Shown piece by piece: positions 52,409 to 61,586 of a stretch of 64,000 nucleotides of DNA. Each line of letters begins with the position of its first letter. Within the stretch, counting starts at the first letter, position 1. This DNA is from Paenibacillus_L residui (GTDB lineage Bacteria > Bacillota > Bacilli > Paenibacillales > NBRC-103111): the NCBI RefSeq assembly GCF_042677205.1, contig NZ_JBHTIU010000012.1, positions 124,001 through 188,000 of the forward strand, read 5' to 3'. A model generated the notes under the pieces. The model did not search any database and was not told the origin of the DNA. It was given only the letters and a program-made list of their open reading frames with translations. The position numbers were made by a program, and so were the translations under genes.

Positions 52409-53218
52409 TTACCTCTGGCAGTGAGAGCAATAAAACACCTTCCGCGACCAGATCCGTTCGAAGACAATCGGGTGGCCGCAGCGAAAGCAAGCCTCGCCTC
52501 CGCGATCATAGACGAGGCAGGCATCGTTGTAACCCCCGGTCAACCGGTCTCCGTTATATAACGGATTCTCCATATATCCGCCCTTAAGGATGGCCCGCTG
52601 AAGCACATTGGCGATCGATCGGTACAGCGCTCTAGCGGCATTGGCCTCAAGCTCCCCGCATTTACGGGTAGGCAGCAGACCGGCGTCAAAGCAAATCTCG
52701 TCAGAATAACAATTTCCGATTCCGGCTACCCAGTGCTGGTCGGTTAACAGCGGCTTTAACGCACCTTTCTTGCCTGCGAGCCGCTCCCGGAATTCCTGCT
52801 CGGTATAACGGGCATCCAACGGCTCGGGGCCCAGCTCCCTTAACTCTTCGGCCAACGCTTCATCTGACAGTAAATGCAGGAAGCCGAGCCTTAACCCGAT
52901 GAAATACAGGGTCTTGGGGCCAAAATCTATCTCCACCTGTGTGTTTCGATCCGGCTTATCCTCCTCGGATCCGAAATGCATCCATCCTCCCAGCATTAAA
53001 TGAAGGAGCAGGTTATATCCCGAGTCGAGACGGAAGATCAAATATTTGGCTCGCCGGTGCACCTCCGTAACCGTCCGGCCAACCAGCTCCTTGCGGAACG
53101 GATCCGGCGGGATATTGATCGACTTCGGCCGATTTACCCTGGCGTCGGTTATCCGTCTTCCCGCTACAAGCTCCGTTAACAGGTTGCGATAGGTTTCCAT
53201 TTCCGGCAATTCGGGCAT
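52409..53218 (-). CDS. mutM: Formamidopyrimidine-DNA glycosylase
   Basis: The start must be ATG at 53216-53218 (GGGGGAGT upstream) because the catalytic residue is the proline directly after Met: MPELPEMETYRNLL. Lys in RRAKYLIFRL (about 57) is the second active-site residue. The H2TH region contains KKGALKPLLTDQHWVAGIGNCYSDEICF, and the C-terminal zinc finger is CFRCGHPIVFERIWSRKVFYCSHC. It removes oxidised bases such as 8-oxoguanine and nicks the abasic site. 269 aa, complete. It lies between mrfB and nfo. Confidence 0.95.
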   Translation of the reverse strand: MPELPEMETYRNLLTELVAGRRITDARVNRPKSINIPPDPFRKELVGRTVTEVHRRAKYLIFRLDSGYNLLLHLMLGGWMHFGSEEDKPDRNTQVEIDFGPKTLYFIGLRLGFLHLLSDEALAEELRELGPEPLDARYTEQEFRERLAGKKGALKPLLTDQHWVAGIGNCYSDEICFDAGLLPTRKCGELEANAARALYRSIANVLQRAILKGGYMENPLYNGDRLTGGYNDACLVYDRGGEACFRCGHPIVFERIWSRKVFYCSHCQR

Positions 53219-53287
53219 CCGGGACTCCCCCTTCGTCATTTCTTCTATTCAGGTATGTCCCCCTTTTTCCCGAGAATAAACGTGGTC

Positions 53288-54652
53288 TTAGCCCATTTCC
53301 TCGTTATACAGCTCCGCCAGTGCATAGTTAAGCTCCTTGAGCTTAAGCCTTTCGATCCTCTTGCGGATGTCTTCCAAAACGGGCTGCCGCTTCTGATGAC
53401 GCCGCACAAGCGTTTCTCTTCTCCAGGCGATTTGATAGGCCTCTTCCGCATAAGCGAGTGCCGTGCCATAATCTTTCACCTTATGCTCATAATACTTCGC
53501 AAGCTCGATGAACGGCTCTATCGCTGTCAGGCCGGTTGAGGCCGCCCCCGCAGCCAGTCCCTTCCATAGGGCCAAGGCGGAGTCGTAATCTCCTTTCTTC
53601 TTATATAAAGCAGCAAGCTCCAGACGAAATTCGTCCGCCTCGCGGGAGCTGCATTGGAGCAGCCGTTCGAACGCATGGGCGGCCTGCTCTGCACATCCTA
53701 ATCTGTCCAGCCATTTGCCCAGCCGGTACAGCTCCTCCGCCTCCATCCCGGTCAGCTCGAGCTCTCCGCGCAGCGCCCTCCCGAAATGGATAGCCAAACC
53801 GGCCAGCGACAGCACATCCTGCTCATTATGATCCAGGACCCCCGCCAGAACGGCGGGATCTCCTTCCGACAAATAACGGAAATATAGAGTCGGGGCAAGG
53901 GACCCGGGAACATCGTCCACGCGGGTATGTCCAAGCCGGCTCTCCTCCACGATTCCCAGTCGGCAGGCCGGCAGAGTGTTCCGCCAAAGGCTTCGTGATG
54001 CATACAGAAAATCCAACTGCACCGATGGCTCGCGCTCCAGCTCCATCCGGTTAAGGACGAACCGGTTCCTAACGATCGGCCAATCGAAGGTGCGGCCGTT
54101 AAATGTAACAAGGCAGGAGAAGCGGAGCAGCAGCCGGTTGAAATAGGCGAGCATCGCCACTTCCTCGGCCGGATTGCGGATAAGCATCTGCTCGACAACG
54201 AAGGCGCCGGAACGGTAATAACCCATCCCGAGCATAAACGGCACGTTGCCGGCGCCAATCCCCAGTCCGGTCGTCTCGGTATCGAAAAACAGCAATTCCT
54301 CCGGATGAAGCTCCTGCCCCCCTTCCGTGCCGGCCATTGCCGACAGGGAGGGACAGACGCGGTACAGATCTCCTATCGGATACCTGCCATGCAGGTAATC
54401 GGCCGGGTAAGTCCGCTTCCGGATCAGGAAGGAGCCCCATTCGTTGCTTTCGTACTGCACTCCCATCCGTTCCCAGCCTTCAGCGGACGGCCCCTTCTCT
54501 TCCTCCTGCGGCAGCATAGTGGAATGCCCGGACGGATCGGCCTGGCTTTCCTTACCGTCGGGAGGCCCCATTTCTGACGCTGTCTCTGTTGGGAGGGACC
54601 CGGTCGAATCCTTCTTCTTCAGACGATTCAGCCGTTCTCTCAGCATGCTCAT
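53288..54652 (-). CDS. mrfB: Mitomycin repair exonuclease MrfB (YprB)
   Basis: A 454-aa protein. The central RNase H-like DEDD exonuclease domain shows LLFFDTETTGLGIGAGNVPF (first Asp and Glu, about 118-137), CLVTFNGRTFDWPIVRNRF (second Asp) and NEQDVLSLAGLAIHFG (third Asp). The C-terminal third is TPR-like (LGKWLDRLGCAEQAAHAFERLL, LAALYKKKGDYDSALALW), as in Bacillus YprB/MrfB. MrfB with the MrfA helicase repairs mitomycin C damage. Its ATG overlaps the mrfA stop as ATGA. Confidence 0.92.
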   Translation of the reverse strand: MSMLRERLNRLKKKDSTGSLPTETASEMGPPDGKESQADPSGHSTMLPQEEEKGPSAEGWERMGVQYESNEWGSFLIRKRTYPADYLHGRYPIGDLYRVCPSLSAMAGTEGGQELHPEELLFFDTETTGLGIGAGNVPFMLGMGYYRSGAFVVEQMLIRNPAEEVAMLAYFNRLLLRFSCLVTFNGRTFDWPIVRNRFVLNRMELEREPSVQLDFLYASRSLWRNTLPACRLGIVEESRLGHTRVDDVPGSLAPTLYFRYLSEGDPAVLAGVLDHNEQDVLSLAGLAIHFGRALRGELELTGMEAEELYRLGKWLDRLGCAEQAAHAFERLLQCSSREADEFRLELAALYKKKGDYDSALALWKGLAAGAASTGLTAIEPFIELAKYYEHKVKDYGTALAYAEEAYQIAWRRETLVRRHQKRQPVLEDIRKRIERLKLKELNYALAELYNEEMG

Positions 54653-56934
54653 CCGCCGTTCACCATCCCCGCCAGCAATTCCATGGCCAAAGCTTTGCCG
54701 GTCAGGCCGACCTCCTCTATCGGTCCGACACAGGAAGGACAGCCGCTCAGACAGGTACAGCGGCCGATCAAATCCGCTGCCTGCCGCAGCAGTTCGCCAT
54801 GCACTTCATATAGGCGTTCGCTTAAGCCGACTCCTCCGGGATACCGGTCATAGAAGAAGATGGTCGGCTTATGATTATGTACCGCCTTCACCTGCGGCAC
54901 GACACGAATATCCAGCGGATCGCACATCAGATGCAGTGGGGCAATATGAACAAGCACATTCGACAACCCGAGCAGCGCATACTGGATATCGTTAACCGAC
55001 ATCGTGGCCGCCAGCTCGTCACTGATCGTAAACCAATACGAGCTCGTGTGCATCTCTTCTTCCGGCAAGTGAATGGGTCCGGAGCCGATATTTTCATGCG
55101 TGCGCAGTTTGATTTTCTTGAAAATAGTAGGCTTGGCGTTGACGGTCACTTCCCCGAACTGCCGCGAAATTCCAGGCAGAGACTCCTCCTTGTGGACATG
55201 AAGAACCTTAAGCTGGACAGCCAGCGAAGCATCCGTGAAATAATCGACATTCACCTCGCGGACATAAGCTTTCTTCTCTTCCCAATCCAGCTTCTCGACC
55301 TGATACTGCACCCCTTCATGAATATAAATGGCCTCCTCATGAATTAAGGTCGGGGCGCTGAAGCGGTCGACTTCCCCGATCACCCGGCTCCCGGAGGTGG
55401 TGTCGATGATGATGAAGTTTTCCTGTGCGGCGGATCGCAGCGAGATGTCATGCGCGGGAAAGGACTGCTCCATCCAATACCAGCGGTCCCTTACCCGGTG
55501 CAAAATCTTCTCCTCGGTCAGAAAATCCAGGATGTCGGCGAGCGATTCCTCTCCGAACATCTCTCCCTCTTCGAAGGGAAGCTCGTAGGCGGCGCATTTG
55601 ATATGATCGACCAGAATGATCAAATTGTCCGGATGGATCAGCGCCCTCTCGGGCGGCTTCTCAAAGAAGTAGGCCGGATTCTGAATCACATACTGGTCGA
55701 GCGGGTTGCTGCTCGCCACCATAACGGTGAGCGAGCTCTCCTGCCGCCGTCCCGCCCGGCCGGACTGCTGCCACGTGCTGGCAATCGTTCCCGGATAACC
55801 GTTCAATACGCAAGCCTGCAGCTGGCCGATGTCAATGCCGAGCTCAAGCGCATTCGTGCTGACGACCCCGCGGATTTCCCCGCTTCTGAGCCCTCTCTCG
55901 ATTTCCCGGCGCAGCTTCGGCAAATAGCCTCCTCGGTAGCCGCGAATCGATTTCGCTCCCAGCTCGTGGCGGATCGTATCCTGCAAATAGGTGAGCAGAA
56001 TTTCGACCCTGACCCGGCTTCTGGCAAAAACTATCGTCTGAATTCCGTTGTTAAGCAGATGTCCCGCGATCTTCCTCGTCTCCAGCACGCTGCTTCGGCG
56101 GATGCCGAGCTGCCGGTTCACGACGGGGGGATTATAGAAGACGAAATGCTTCTCCCCTGCCGGAGCCCCGTTGTTATCAATCAGCTCGACCGGTTCCCCG
56201 ATCAGTCTCTCGGCATGCTCCTTCGGATTGTCGATTGTCGCGGATGCGCACAAAAACTGGGGCGAAGAGCCGTAAAACCGGCAAATTCGCTTCAGCCGCC
56301 GGATCACGTTCGCGACATGACTTCCGAACACTCCCCGATAGGAATGCACTTCATCGATGACAATATAGCGGATATTCTCGAACAGCTTAACCCACTTCGT
56401 ATGATGGGGCAGAATGGCCGAATGCAGCATATCCGGATTCGTCACCACGATATGACCGGCATTGCGGATCGCCTGTCTGACATTCGGAGGCGTGTCTCCG
56501 TCATAGGTATGGGTCTTGATGTCCGCATCCATCGCATCGACAAGCTCTTTCAGCTCGGCCACCTGGTCCTGGGCAAGCGCCTTCGTCGGAAACAAATACA
56601 GCGCACGGGAGCTGTCGTCCTCCAGAATCTGCTGGAGAACCGGCAAATTATAGCACAATGTCTTGCCCGATGCGGTGGGCGTCACCGTTACGGTATGCTT
56701 GCCTGCGCGAACGGCCTCGAAGGATGCCGCCTGATGGCTGTACAGCCTGGAGATGCCCCTGTCTCTCAGTGCATCCTGAATGTCCGGTCGGAGGTCTTCC
56801 GGAAACGGGGCATACTTCGCCTCCCTCGGCGGTATCGTATGCCAATGGGTGACTTGCTCCATGATTTCCGGGCTCTGCCGAAACCACTCGATCATCTCTG
56901 TCATGGAGGATAGCTTGCCGGTCAACGGATTCAT
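54649..56934 (-). CDS. mrfA: Mitomycin repair helicase MrfA (YprA)
   Basis: A 761-aa superfamily 2 helicase. Residues 60-245: Q/ Walker A region VTPTASGKTLCYNLPVLQQI, DEVH box VIDEVHSYRGVFGSHVANV, SAT motif CASATIDNP. Residues 260-430: helicase C with TNALELGIDIG and QSGRAGRR. The C-terminal DUF1998-like zinc region carries CTCLSGCPSCVGP near 735-747. Matches YprA/MrfA, which works with MrfB in a UvrABC-independent excision of mitomycin C lesions. First gene of the cluster; start has AGGAGAAACGA upstream. Confidence 0.93.
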   Translation of the reverse strand: MNPLTGKLSSMTEMIEWFRQSPEIMEQVTHWHTIPPREAKYAPFPEDLRPDIQDALRDRGISRLYSHQAASFEAVRAGKHTVTVTPTASGKTLCYNLPVLQQILEDDSSRALYLFPTKALAQDQVAELKELVDAMDADIKTHTYDGDTPPNVRQAIRNAGHIVVTNPDMLHSAILPHHTKWVKLFENIRYIVIDEVHSYRGVFGSHVANVIRRLKRICRFYGSSPQFLCASATIDNPKEHAERLIGEPVELIDNNGAPAGEKHFVFYNPPVVNRQLGIRRSSVLETRKIAGHLLNNGIQTIVFARSRVRVEILLTYLQDTIRHELGAKSIRGYRGGYLPKLRREIERGLRSGEIRGVVSTNALELGIDIGQLQACVLNGYPGTIASTWQQSGRAGRRQESSLTVMVASSNPLDQYVIQNPAYFFEKPPERALIHPDNLIILVDHIKCAAYELPFEEGEMFGEESLADILDFLTEEKILHRVRDRWYWMEQSFPAHDISLRSAAQENFIIIDTTSGSRVIGEVDRFSAPTLIHEEAIYIHEGVQYQVEKLDWEEKKAYVREVNVDYFTDASLAVQLKVLHVHKEESLPGISRQFGEVTVNAKPTIFKKIKLRTHENIGSGPIHLPEEEMHTSSYWFTISDELAATMSVNDIQYALLGLSNVLVHIAPLHLMCDPLDIRVVPQVKAVHNHKPTIFFYDRYPGGVGLSERLYEVHGELLRQAADLIGRCTCLSGCPSCVGPIEEVGLTGKALAMELLAGMVNGG

Positions 56935-57223
56935 GTTCGTTTCTCCTTTATCCTGTTATCCCTTATCGGGCCAAGACCCGCGTCTATAGGCGGAATCCAA
57001 TCAGGCGGAGCACAATCCCCGGCTGATTTCCCGATGCTCTTCTTTGCGTAGCGAGTTCAGTGCTTAATGTTTTATTGCATCCGATCCCTCTAGTGTCTAA
57101 ACTCTATTTTACAGAATATACGTTCGCGTGACAATGGCTGGCCGAAAAAATAGCTATAACCGTATTTCCCTATTGCCGAATCGTCCAAAGCGGTGCTAAG
57201 ATCAGGATATATTTTCCAATCTT

Positions 57224-57258
57224 AAGACCACGGTCGCGGATGGGGCTTTGGTCTTTTT
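57224..57258 (+). promoter_or_regulatory. Terminator-like hairpin in the leader of the ABC exporter operon
   Basis: AAGACCA (57224-57230) pairs with TGGTCTT (57249-57255), followed by TTT. A weak promoter candidate (TTGCCG at about 57174, TAAGAT at about 57198) lies upstream, so the hairpin would be in the leader of the operon and might work as an attenuator. The stem is only 7 bp. The 56935-57312 gap shows nothing else firm. Confidence 0.4.
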
Positions 57259-57312
57259 GTTCATGCAGGGAAATAGTTAATGGGATTAAATAATGGAACA
57301 GGAGGGGTCTCG

Positions 57313-59097
57313 TTGCGTGTTTTTCTAAGGCTGTTCAAGTACATTTTTCCTTACAAGGGATGGGTGACGGCAGCCACTTTGACCATGATCTTCGGAATCG
57401 GGTTTGACCTGCTCTCCCCCTGGCTGCTTATGAAAACGATAGACGTGGGCATTTCCGAAGGGAATATGCAGGCCATCATCCTCTATTCACTCCTGCTTGC
57501 CTTCGGTCAACTGGTCAAAAGCGCAGCGATGTACGTTCAGGGCTACTCCCAGGAGAAGGTCGGACAGAACGTCATTTTCGATCTCCGCAAGCAGCTGTAC
57601 CATCATCTTCAGAGGCTGTCCTTCGGTTATTACGATAAAGCGCAGACCGGGCAAATCATGTCGCGGATGACCGGGGATATCGAGGCGGTCAAAAATTTCG
57701 TCGGCTTCGGCGCCATGCAAATCGTTACCGGAGCCATCACCTTCGTCGGGACCATTGTGGTCATGCTGCTCATTCAGTGGAAGGTGACCCTCATCAGCAT
57801 GGCTACGATCCCGCTTCTTGCTCTCGCCCTCTGGCAGTTCAACCGCAAGGTGGGGCCGGCCTGGAGTGATATTCGCGAGCAAATGGGCAGGCTGACCACG
57901 ACACTGCAGGAGAATATATCCGGAATACGGGTGGTCAAAGCTTTCGCCCAGGAGAAGCTGGAAAAATCGAAATTCAGCGACCGGAATGAAACCAATTTCG
58001 ACTCCAACATGAACCGGGCGAAAATCGAGTCGCGCTCTTTTCCTTTAATGAACTTCTATGGTGGCGTTATTTTCCTCCTGATGATTTGGGTGGGCGGAAT
58101 TTACGTATATAAGGGAGAAATGACGATCGGCGAGCTGACCGCCTTCCAGTGGTATGCCTGGGGAATTATATGGCCCTTGAACATGCTTGGGTGGCTCGTC
58201 AATATTATGCAGCAAGCGATTAAGGCGGCCCCGAGAGTATTTGAAATCCTCGATACTCCCGTGGACATAGATTCGCCTTCCGAAGGCGGGATCAGCGCCA
58301 AGGCGCTTCAGGGATATGTCGATTTCCGGGAGGTCACTTTCCGCTTTCCGGGAAGCGATAAAGATAAGACGCAGCCTGTACTGAAGCAGTTGAGCTTCAG
58401 CGCTCGTCCCGGGCAAGCGATTGCCATTCTCGGTCCGACCGGGTCCGGCAAGAGCAGCCTGATCCAATTGATGGCCCGATTCTACGACACTTCCTCCGGA
58501 CAGGTGCTTCTGGACGACAGAGATGTCCGGGAGTACAACCTGCAGGAACTGCGGACGAAAATTGGTATTGTCCCCCAGGAAACCTTCCTGTTCTCGGCAA
58601 CTATTCGGGATAATATCGCATTCGGTCAAATCGGAATCAGCCAGGAACAAATCGAATGGGCGGCCCGCAAAGCCCAAATTCACGATTTTATAACTACGAT
58701 GCCGAACGGTTACGATACTCTGATCGGCGAACGGGGAGTAGGCTTATCCGGAGGGCAGCGCCAGAGGGTGGCCTTGGCCAGAACCTTGTTAATGGACCCG
58801 CCGATCCTCATTCTCGACGAGGCGACGGCAAGTGTCGATACGGCGACCGAATCGGCCATACACGAAGCGCTCGACGAAGTGATGGAGGGCCGGACCACCT
58901 TCATCGTCGCCCAGAGGCTCTCGTCCATTCAGCGCGCCGACTGGATTCTCGTGCTGGATGAATGCAGAATCGTCGAGCAAGGCACCCATAAAGATTTGCT
59001 GGAAAGTGACGGCTTCTTCCGTAAGCTCTTCCGTTTACAGATGGAGGCCGGTCATTCTTCAGAACTTCAGTCGTTCAAGCTGCCGGTTAGCGGTTGA
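57313..59097 (+). CDS. ABC exporter half-transporter, subunit 1
   Basis: The frame is open from an ATG at 57280, but TTG at 57313 has AGGAGGGG five bases upstream, giving 594 aa. Six membrane helices (about 10-300) are followed by the ATPase domain: Walker A GPTGSGKSS, Q-loop IGIVPQETFLFS, signature LSGGQRQR, Walker B ILILDEATASVD. In place of the usual H-loop His the switch region reads FIVAQRLSSI (Gln), so this half may hold a non-canonical site. With the next gene it should form a heterodimeric multidrug/lipid exporter (YfiBC- or BmrCD-like). Confidence 0.92.
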   Translation: MRVFLRLFKYIFPYKGWVTAATLTMIFGIGFDLLSPWLLMKTIDVGISEGNMQAIILYSLLLAFGQLVKSAAMYVQGYSQEKVGQNVIFDLRKQLYHHLQRLSFGYYDKAQTGQIMSRMTGDIEAVKNFVGFGAMQIVTGAITFVGTIVVMLLIQWKVTLISMATIPLLALALWQFNRKVGPAWSDIREQMGRLTTTLQENISGIRVVKAFAQEKLEKSKFSDRNETNFDSNMNRAKIESRSFPLMNFYGGVIFLLMIWVGGIYVYKGEMTIGELTAFQWYAWGIIWPLNMLGWLVNIMQQAIKAAPRVFEILDTPVDIDSPSEGGISAKALQGYVDFREVTFRFPGSDKDKTQPVLKQLSFSARPGQAIAILGPTGSGKSSLIQLMARFYDTSSGQVLLDDRDVREYNLQELRTKIGIVPQETFLFSATIRDNIAFGQIGISQEQIEWAARKAQIHDFITTMPNGYDTLIGERGVGLSGGQRQRVALARTLLMDPPILILDEATASVDTATESAIHEALDEVMEGRTTFIVAQRLSSIQRADWILVLDECRIVEQGTHKDLLESDGFFRKLFRLQMEAGHSSELQSFKLPVSG

Positions 59098-59114
59098 AAG
59101 GATGGTGACAGTGA

Positions 59115-60923
59115 ATGAGCCAACATGAATGGGAGGCCGAAGAAGAAAGGGAGAAGCCTTTTAACAAAGAATATATGCGCCGTATGTTCGGCTATTTGAA
59201 GCCGCATCGCCGAACGATGACCTTCGTCTCCGTTATCGTTGTCGTGAATATGCTGCTCAGCCTGGCGGAGCCGATCCTGATCCGTTACGCCATTGACGAA
59301 GGAATGGTCGCCCGCAATCTGTGGGCCATTCATATAGCCGGAATAGCCTTGCTTGGACTCCGGCTGGGCGGCTGGCTGCTCAGCACCCTGCAGATTCGGC
59401 TCGTTAACTTTACCGGCCAGCGCATTCTGTTTGCGCTGCGGCAGGAGCTGTTCAATCACCTGCAATCGCTCTCCTTCCGCTTCTTCGACGGGAGGCCGGC
59501 CGGCAAAATCATGTCCAGAATCACTAACGACACCAACGCAATCGGAGAGCTGATCAACGGCGGATTGATTACGCTGCTGATGGAAGCCACGCACCTGATC
59601 GGAATCGTGGTCATCCTGCTGTACTGGGATTGGAAGCTGGCCTTGATGGCTTTCACGGTCCTTCCGTTTCTCTATCTGATCGTATCCCGTTTCCGCCCGA
59701 AGATTGAATCGGCGTGGCTTCGTTCCAGACATACGATTTCGGCGATCAACGGCAATGTAAACGAGACGATCCAAGGCATCCGTGTCATTCAGGCCTTCTC
59801 CAGGCAGGAAGAGAATGACCGCCGTTTCCACGAAATAAATTCCAGAAACCGCAAGGCCTTCATGAAGGCCATTTCCCTGGAATCATTCGTCTGGCCGCTG
59901 GTCGAGCTGATCGGGATGATCGGCACATGCCTTGTTGTCTGGTACGGCGCCATGCGAGTGATTAATGGAGACTTGAGCGTCGGATTTATCGTTGCCTTCA
60001 TCAACTACTTGTGGAGGTTCTGGGGACCGTTAAGCTCTTTGTCCAAAGTATACAGCCAATTGCTGTCGGCCATGGCTTCCGCAGACCGAATCTTCGAAAT
60101 TCTCGACACCAAGCCGGAAGTGAGAGACATGCCCGGCGCCAGACCGCTCCCCCCTATTCGCGGCTCGGTCGTATTCGATCAGGTATCTTTCCGATATGCG
60201 CCGGATAAGCCGGAAGTGCTGCGAAGTATTCAGTTGGATATCAAGGCGGGACAGCGGATCGCCATTGTCGGCCCTACCGGTGCGGGCAAAAGCACGATCA
60301 TCAACATGCTGATGCGATTTTATGATCCGACCTCCGGCAGGGTTCTTATAGACGGCCACGATATCAAGGAGGTCTCTCTGGCCTCTCTGCGCAGCCAGAT
60401 TGGAATCGTTCTTCAGGATTCGTTCATCTTCTCCGGTACGATTGAAGAAAACCTGCGCTATGGGAAGAAGGACGCCACGATGGAGGAAATCGAGAGGGCG
60501 GCCCGAAGCGTCCGCATCGACCGGCTGGTGGAGAAATTTCCCGACGGCTATCAAACGCAGGTGGAGGAAAGAGGCTCGATGCTATCGGTAGGCCAACGGC
60601 AGCTCCTTGCATTCGGAAGAGTTTTGCTGGCGGATCCGAAAATCCTGATCCTGGATGAGGCAACCTCCAGCGTGGATACGGAAACCGAGCAGCACATTCA
60701 AGAGGCGTTAAATGTTCTGCTGGAAGGCCGAACGGCTTTCATTATCGCTCACCGGCTGTCAACCATACGCGATGCGGACGTCATCCTGGTGATCGAGCAA
60801 GGGCAAATTGCCGAGAGCGGTTCGCATGAAGAGCTGCTTGCACACGGAGGCATCTACGCCAACCTGTACTACAATCAGTTCCTGATGCAGCAGAGCCTTG
60901 CCAAGAAGGCGAGCGGAACCTAA
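59115..60923 (+). CDS. ABC exporter half-transporter, subunit 2
   Basis: A 602-aa half-transporter, 17 bp after subunit 1. Six helices (about 30-320) and an ATPase domain: Walker A GPTGAGKST, Q-loop IGIVLQDSFIFSG, signature LSVGQRQLL (second Gly of LSGGQ is kept, first replaced by Val), Walker B ILILDEATSSVD, H-loop FIIAHRLSTI. The Gln/His difference between the two halves and the altered signature fit a heterodimer with one degenerate and one consensus ATP site. A terminator follows. Confidence 0.92.
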   Translation: MSQHEWEAEEEREKPFNKEYMRRMFGYLKPHRRTMTFVSVIVVVNMLLSLAEPILIRYAIDEGMVARNLWAIHIAGIALLGLRLGGWLLSTLQIRLVNFTGQRILFALRQELFNHLQSLSFRFFDGRPAGKIMSRITNDTNAIGELINGGLITLLMEATHLIGIVVILLYWDWKLALMAFTVLPFLYLIVSRFRPKIESAWLRSRHTISAINGNVNETIQGIRVIQAFSRQEENDRRFHEINSRNRKAFMKAISLESFVWPLVELIGMIGTCLVVWYGAMRVINGDLSVGFIVAFINYLWRFWGPLSSLSKVYSQLLSAMASADRIFEILDTKPEVRDMPGARPLPPIRGSVVFDQVSFRYAPDKPEVLRSIQLDIKAGQRIAIVGPTGAGKSTIINMLMRFYDPTSGRVLIDGHDIKEVSLASLRSQIGIVLQDSFIFSGTIEENLRYGKKDATMEEIERAARSVRIDRLVEKFPDGYQTQVEERGSMLSVGQRQLLAFGRVLLADPKILILDEATSSVDTETEQHIQEALNVLLEGRTAFIIAHRLSTIRDADVILVIEQGQIAESGSHEELLAHGGIYANLYYNQFLMQQSLAKKASGT

Positions 60924-60985
60924 GTGGCCCGCAATCCCTCTGGATAGACGCAGAAGTCGTTCATCCGTATGCCATACCATAAATA

Positions 60986-61020
60986 AGAGAACCTGATCGG
61001 TTAGGATCGGGTTCTCTTTG
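60986..61020 (+). terminator. Terminator after the ABC exporter operon
   Basis: AAGAGAACCTGATC (60986-60999) pairs with GATCGGGTTCTCTT (61006-61019), ending in TTTG. Confidence 0.85.
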
Positions 61021-61049
61021 TTTATTGCTAGAGTTGAGCACACGTCGGG

Positions 61050-61250
61050 GGATAAATGGATTTCATCCAGTTAGTTTGCTCCTTGAGGGCGAAAAAACGA
61101 TAACTAAGTGGAAAAAGTCCATCTATTTTCCGCTAAAAGGGCGATATCAGCAAAAACCCTCCATTCTAAATGCAGTTTTTCCAGTTACTTCAACCATTTT
61201 TGCCATTCGCTTGAAATTAACTGGACAAAATCCAGTTAGCCCCCTGCCGT
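61050..61250. repeat. Intergenic repeat with CCAGTTA palindromes
   Basis: The gap 61021-61307 contains no gene. TAACTGGA (61218-61225) and TCCAGTTA (61231-61238) form a hairpin; a related CCAGTTAG stands at about 61067 and CCAGTTACTT at about 61180. This low-complexity, purine-biased pattern is of the kind I associate with Paenibacillus intergenic repeat units. No second copy is in this window. Confidence 0.45.
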
Positions 61251-61307
61251 TCACGGCCAATCATTAGAATTGATAGCAACCCTAACCATCTTTGACATTT
61301 TCATGGG

Positions 61308-61502
61308 TCAACGCAATCTCATATATCCCCATGTGACAATCCCCACCGCCAGAATGGCCACAAGTGCAACGAACACCGCGTATCCGCTTCTGGTTCTGGT
61401 AGACGTATGCCGATCATAAAAATCAGGGTTTCGGCCCAGCCCGATCCAAAGCTCCCCAATCAAATGAATAACGACCAGGGCGAAGCTTCTAACCATCCTC
61501 AT
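61308..61502 (-). CDS. Small two-helix membrane protein, 64 aa
   Basis: Start ATG at 61500-61502 with GGGGGGATA upstream. Two membrane segments: SFALVVIHLIGELWIGLG (about 6-23) and YAVFVALVAILAVGIVTWGYM (about 41-61), joined by a polar loop NPDFYDRHTSTRTRSG. Ribosome binding site and layout support a real gene; I recognise no family. Confidence 0.65.
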   Translation of the reverse strand: MRMVRSFALVVIHLIGELWIGLGRNPDFYDRHTSTRTRSGYAVFVALVAILAVGIVTWGYMRLR

Positions 61503-61586
61503 TGTTATCCCCCCGCTATCGATCAGAAAATATCATAAACCCATTTTAACATTTTATTCCACCGTCCGCATCCAAAATGGCCAAGT

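Noticed and set aside
55450..56913. 487-aa plus-strand ORF antisense to mrfA
   Set aside because: It mirrors a gene with clear helicase motifs; composition is typical of antisense frames in GC-rich coding DNA.
57134..57199. 21-codon leader peptide before the ABC exporter
   Set aside because: No ribosome binding site upstream, and no antibiotic-stall-type sequence can be argued.
59067..59831. 254-aa minus-strand ORF antisense to the second ABC exporter gene
   Set aside because: Gln/Arg/His-rich shadow of a well-supported gene.
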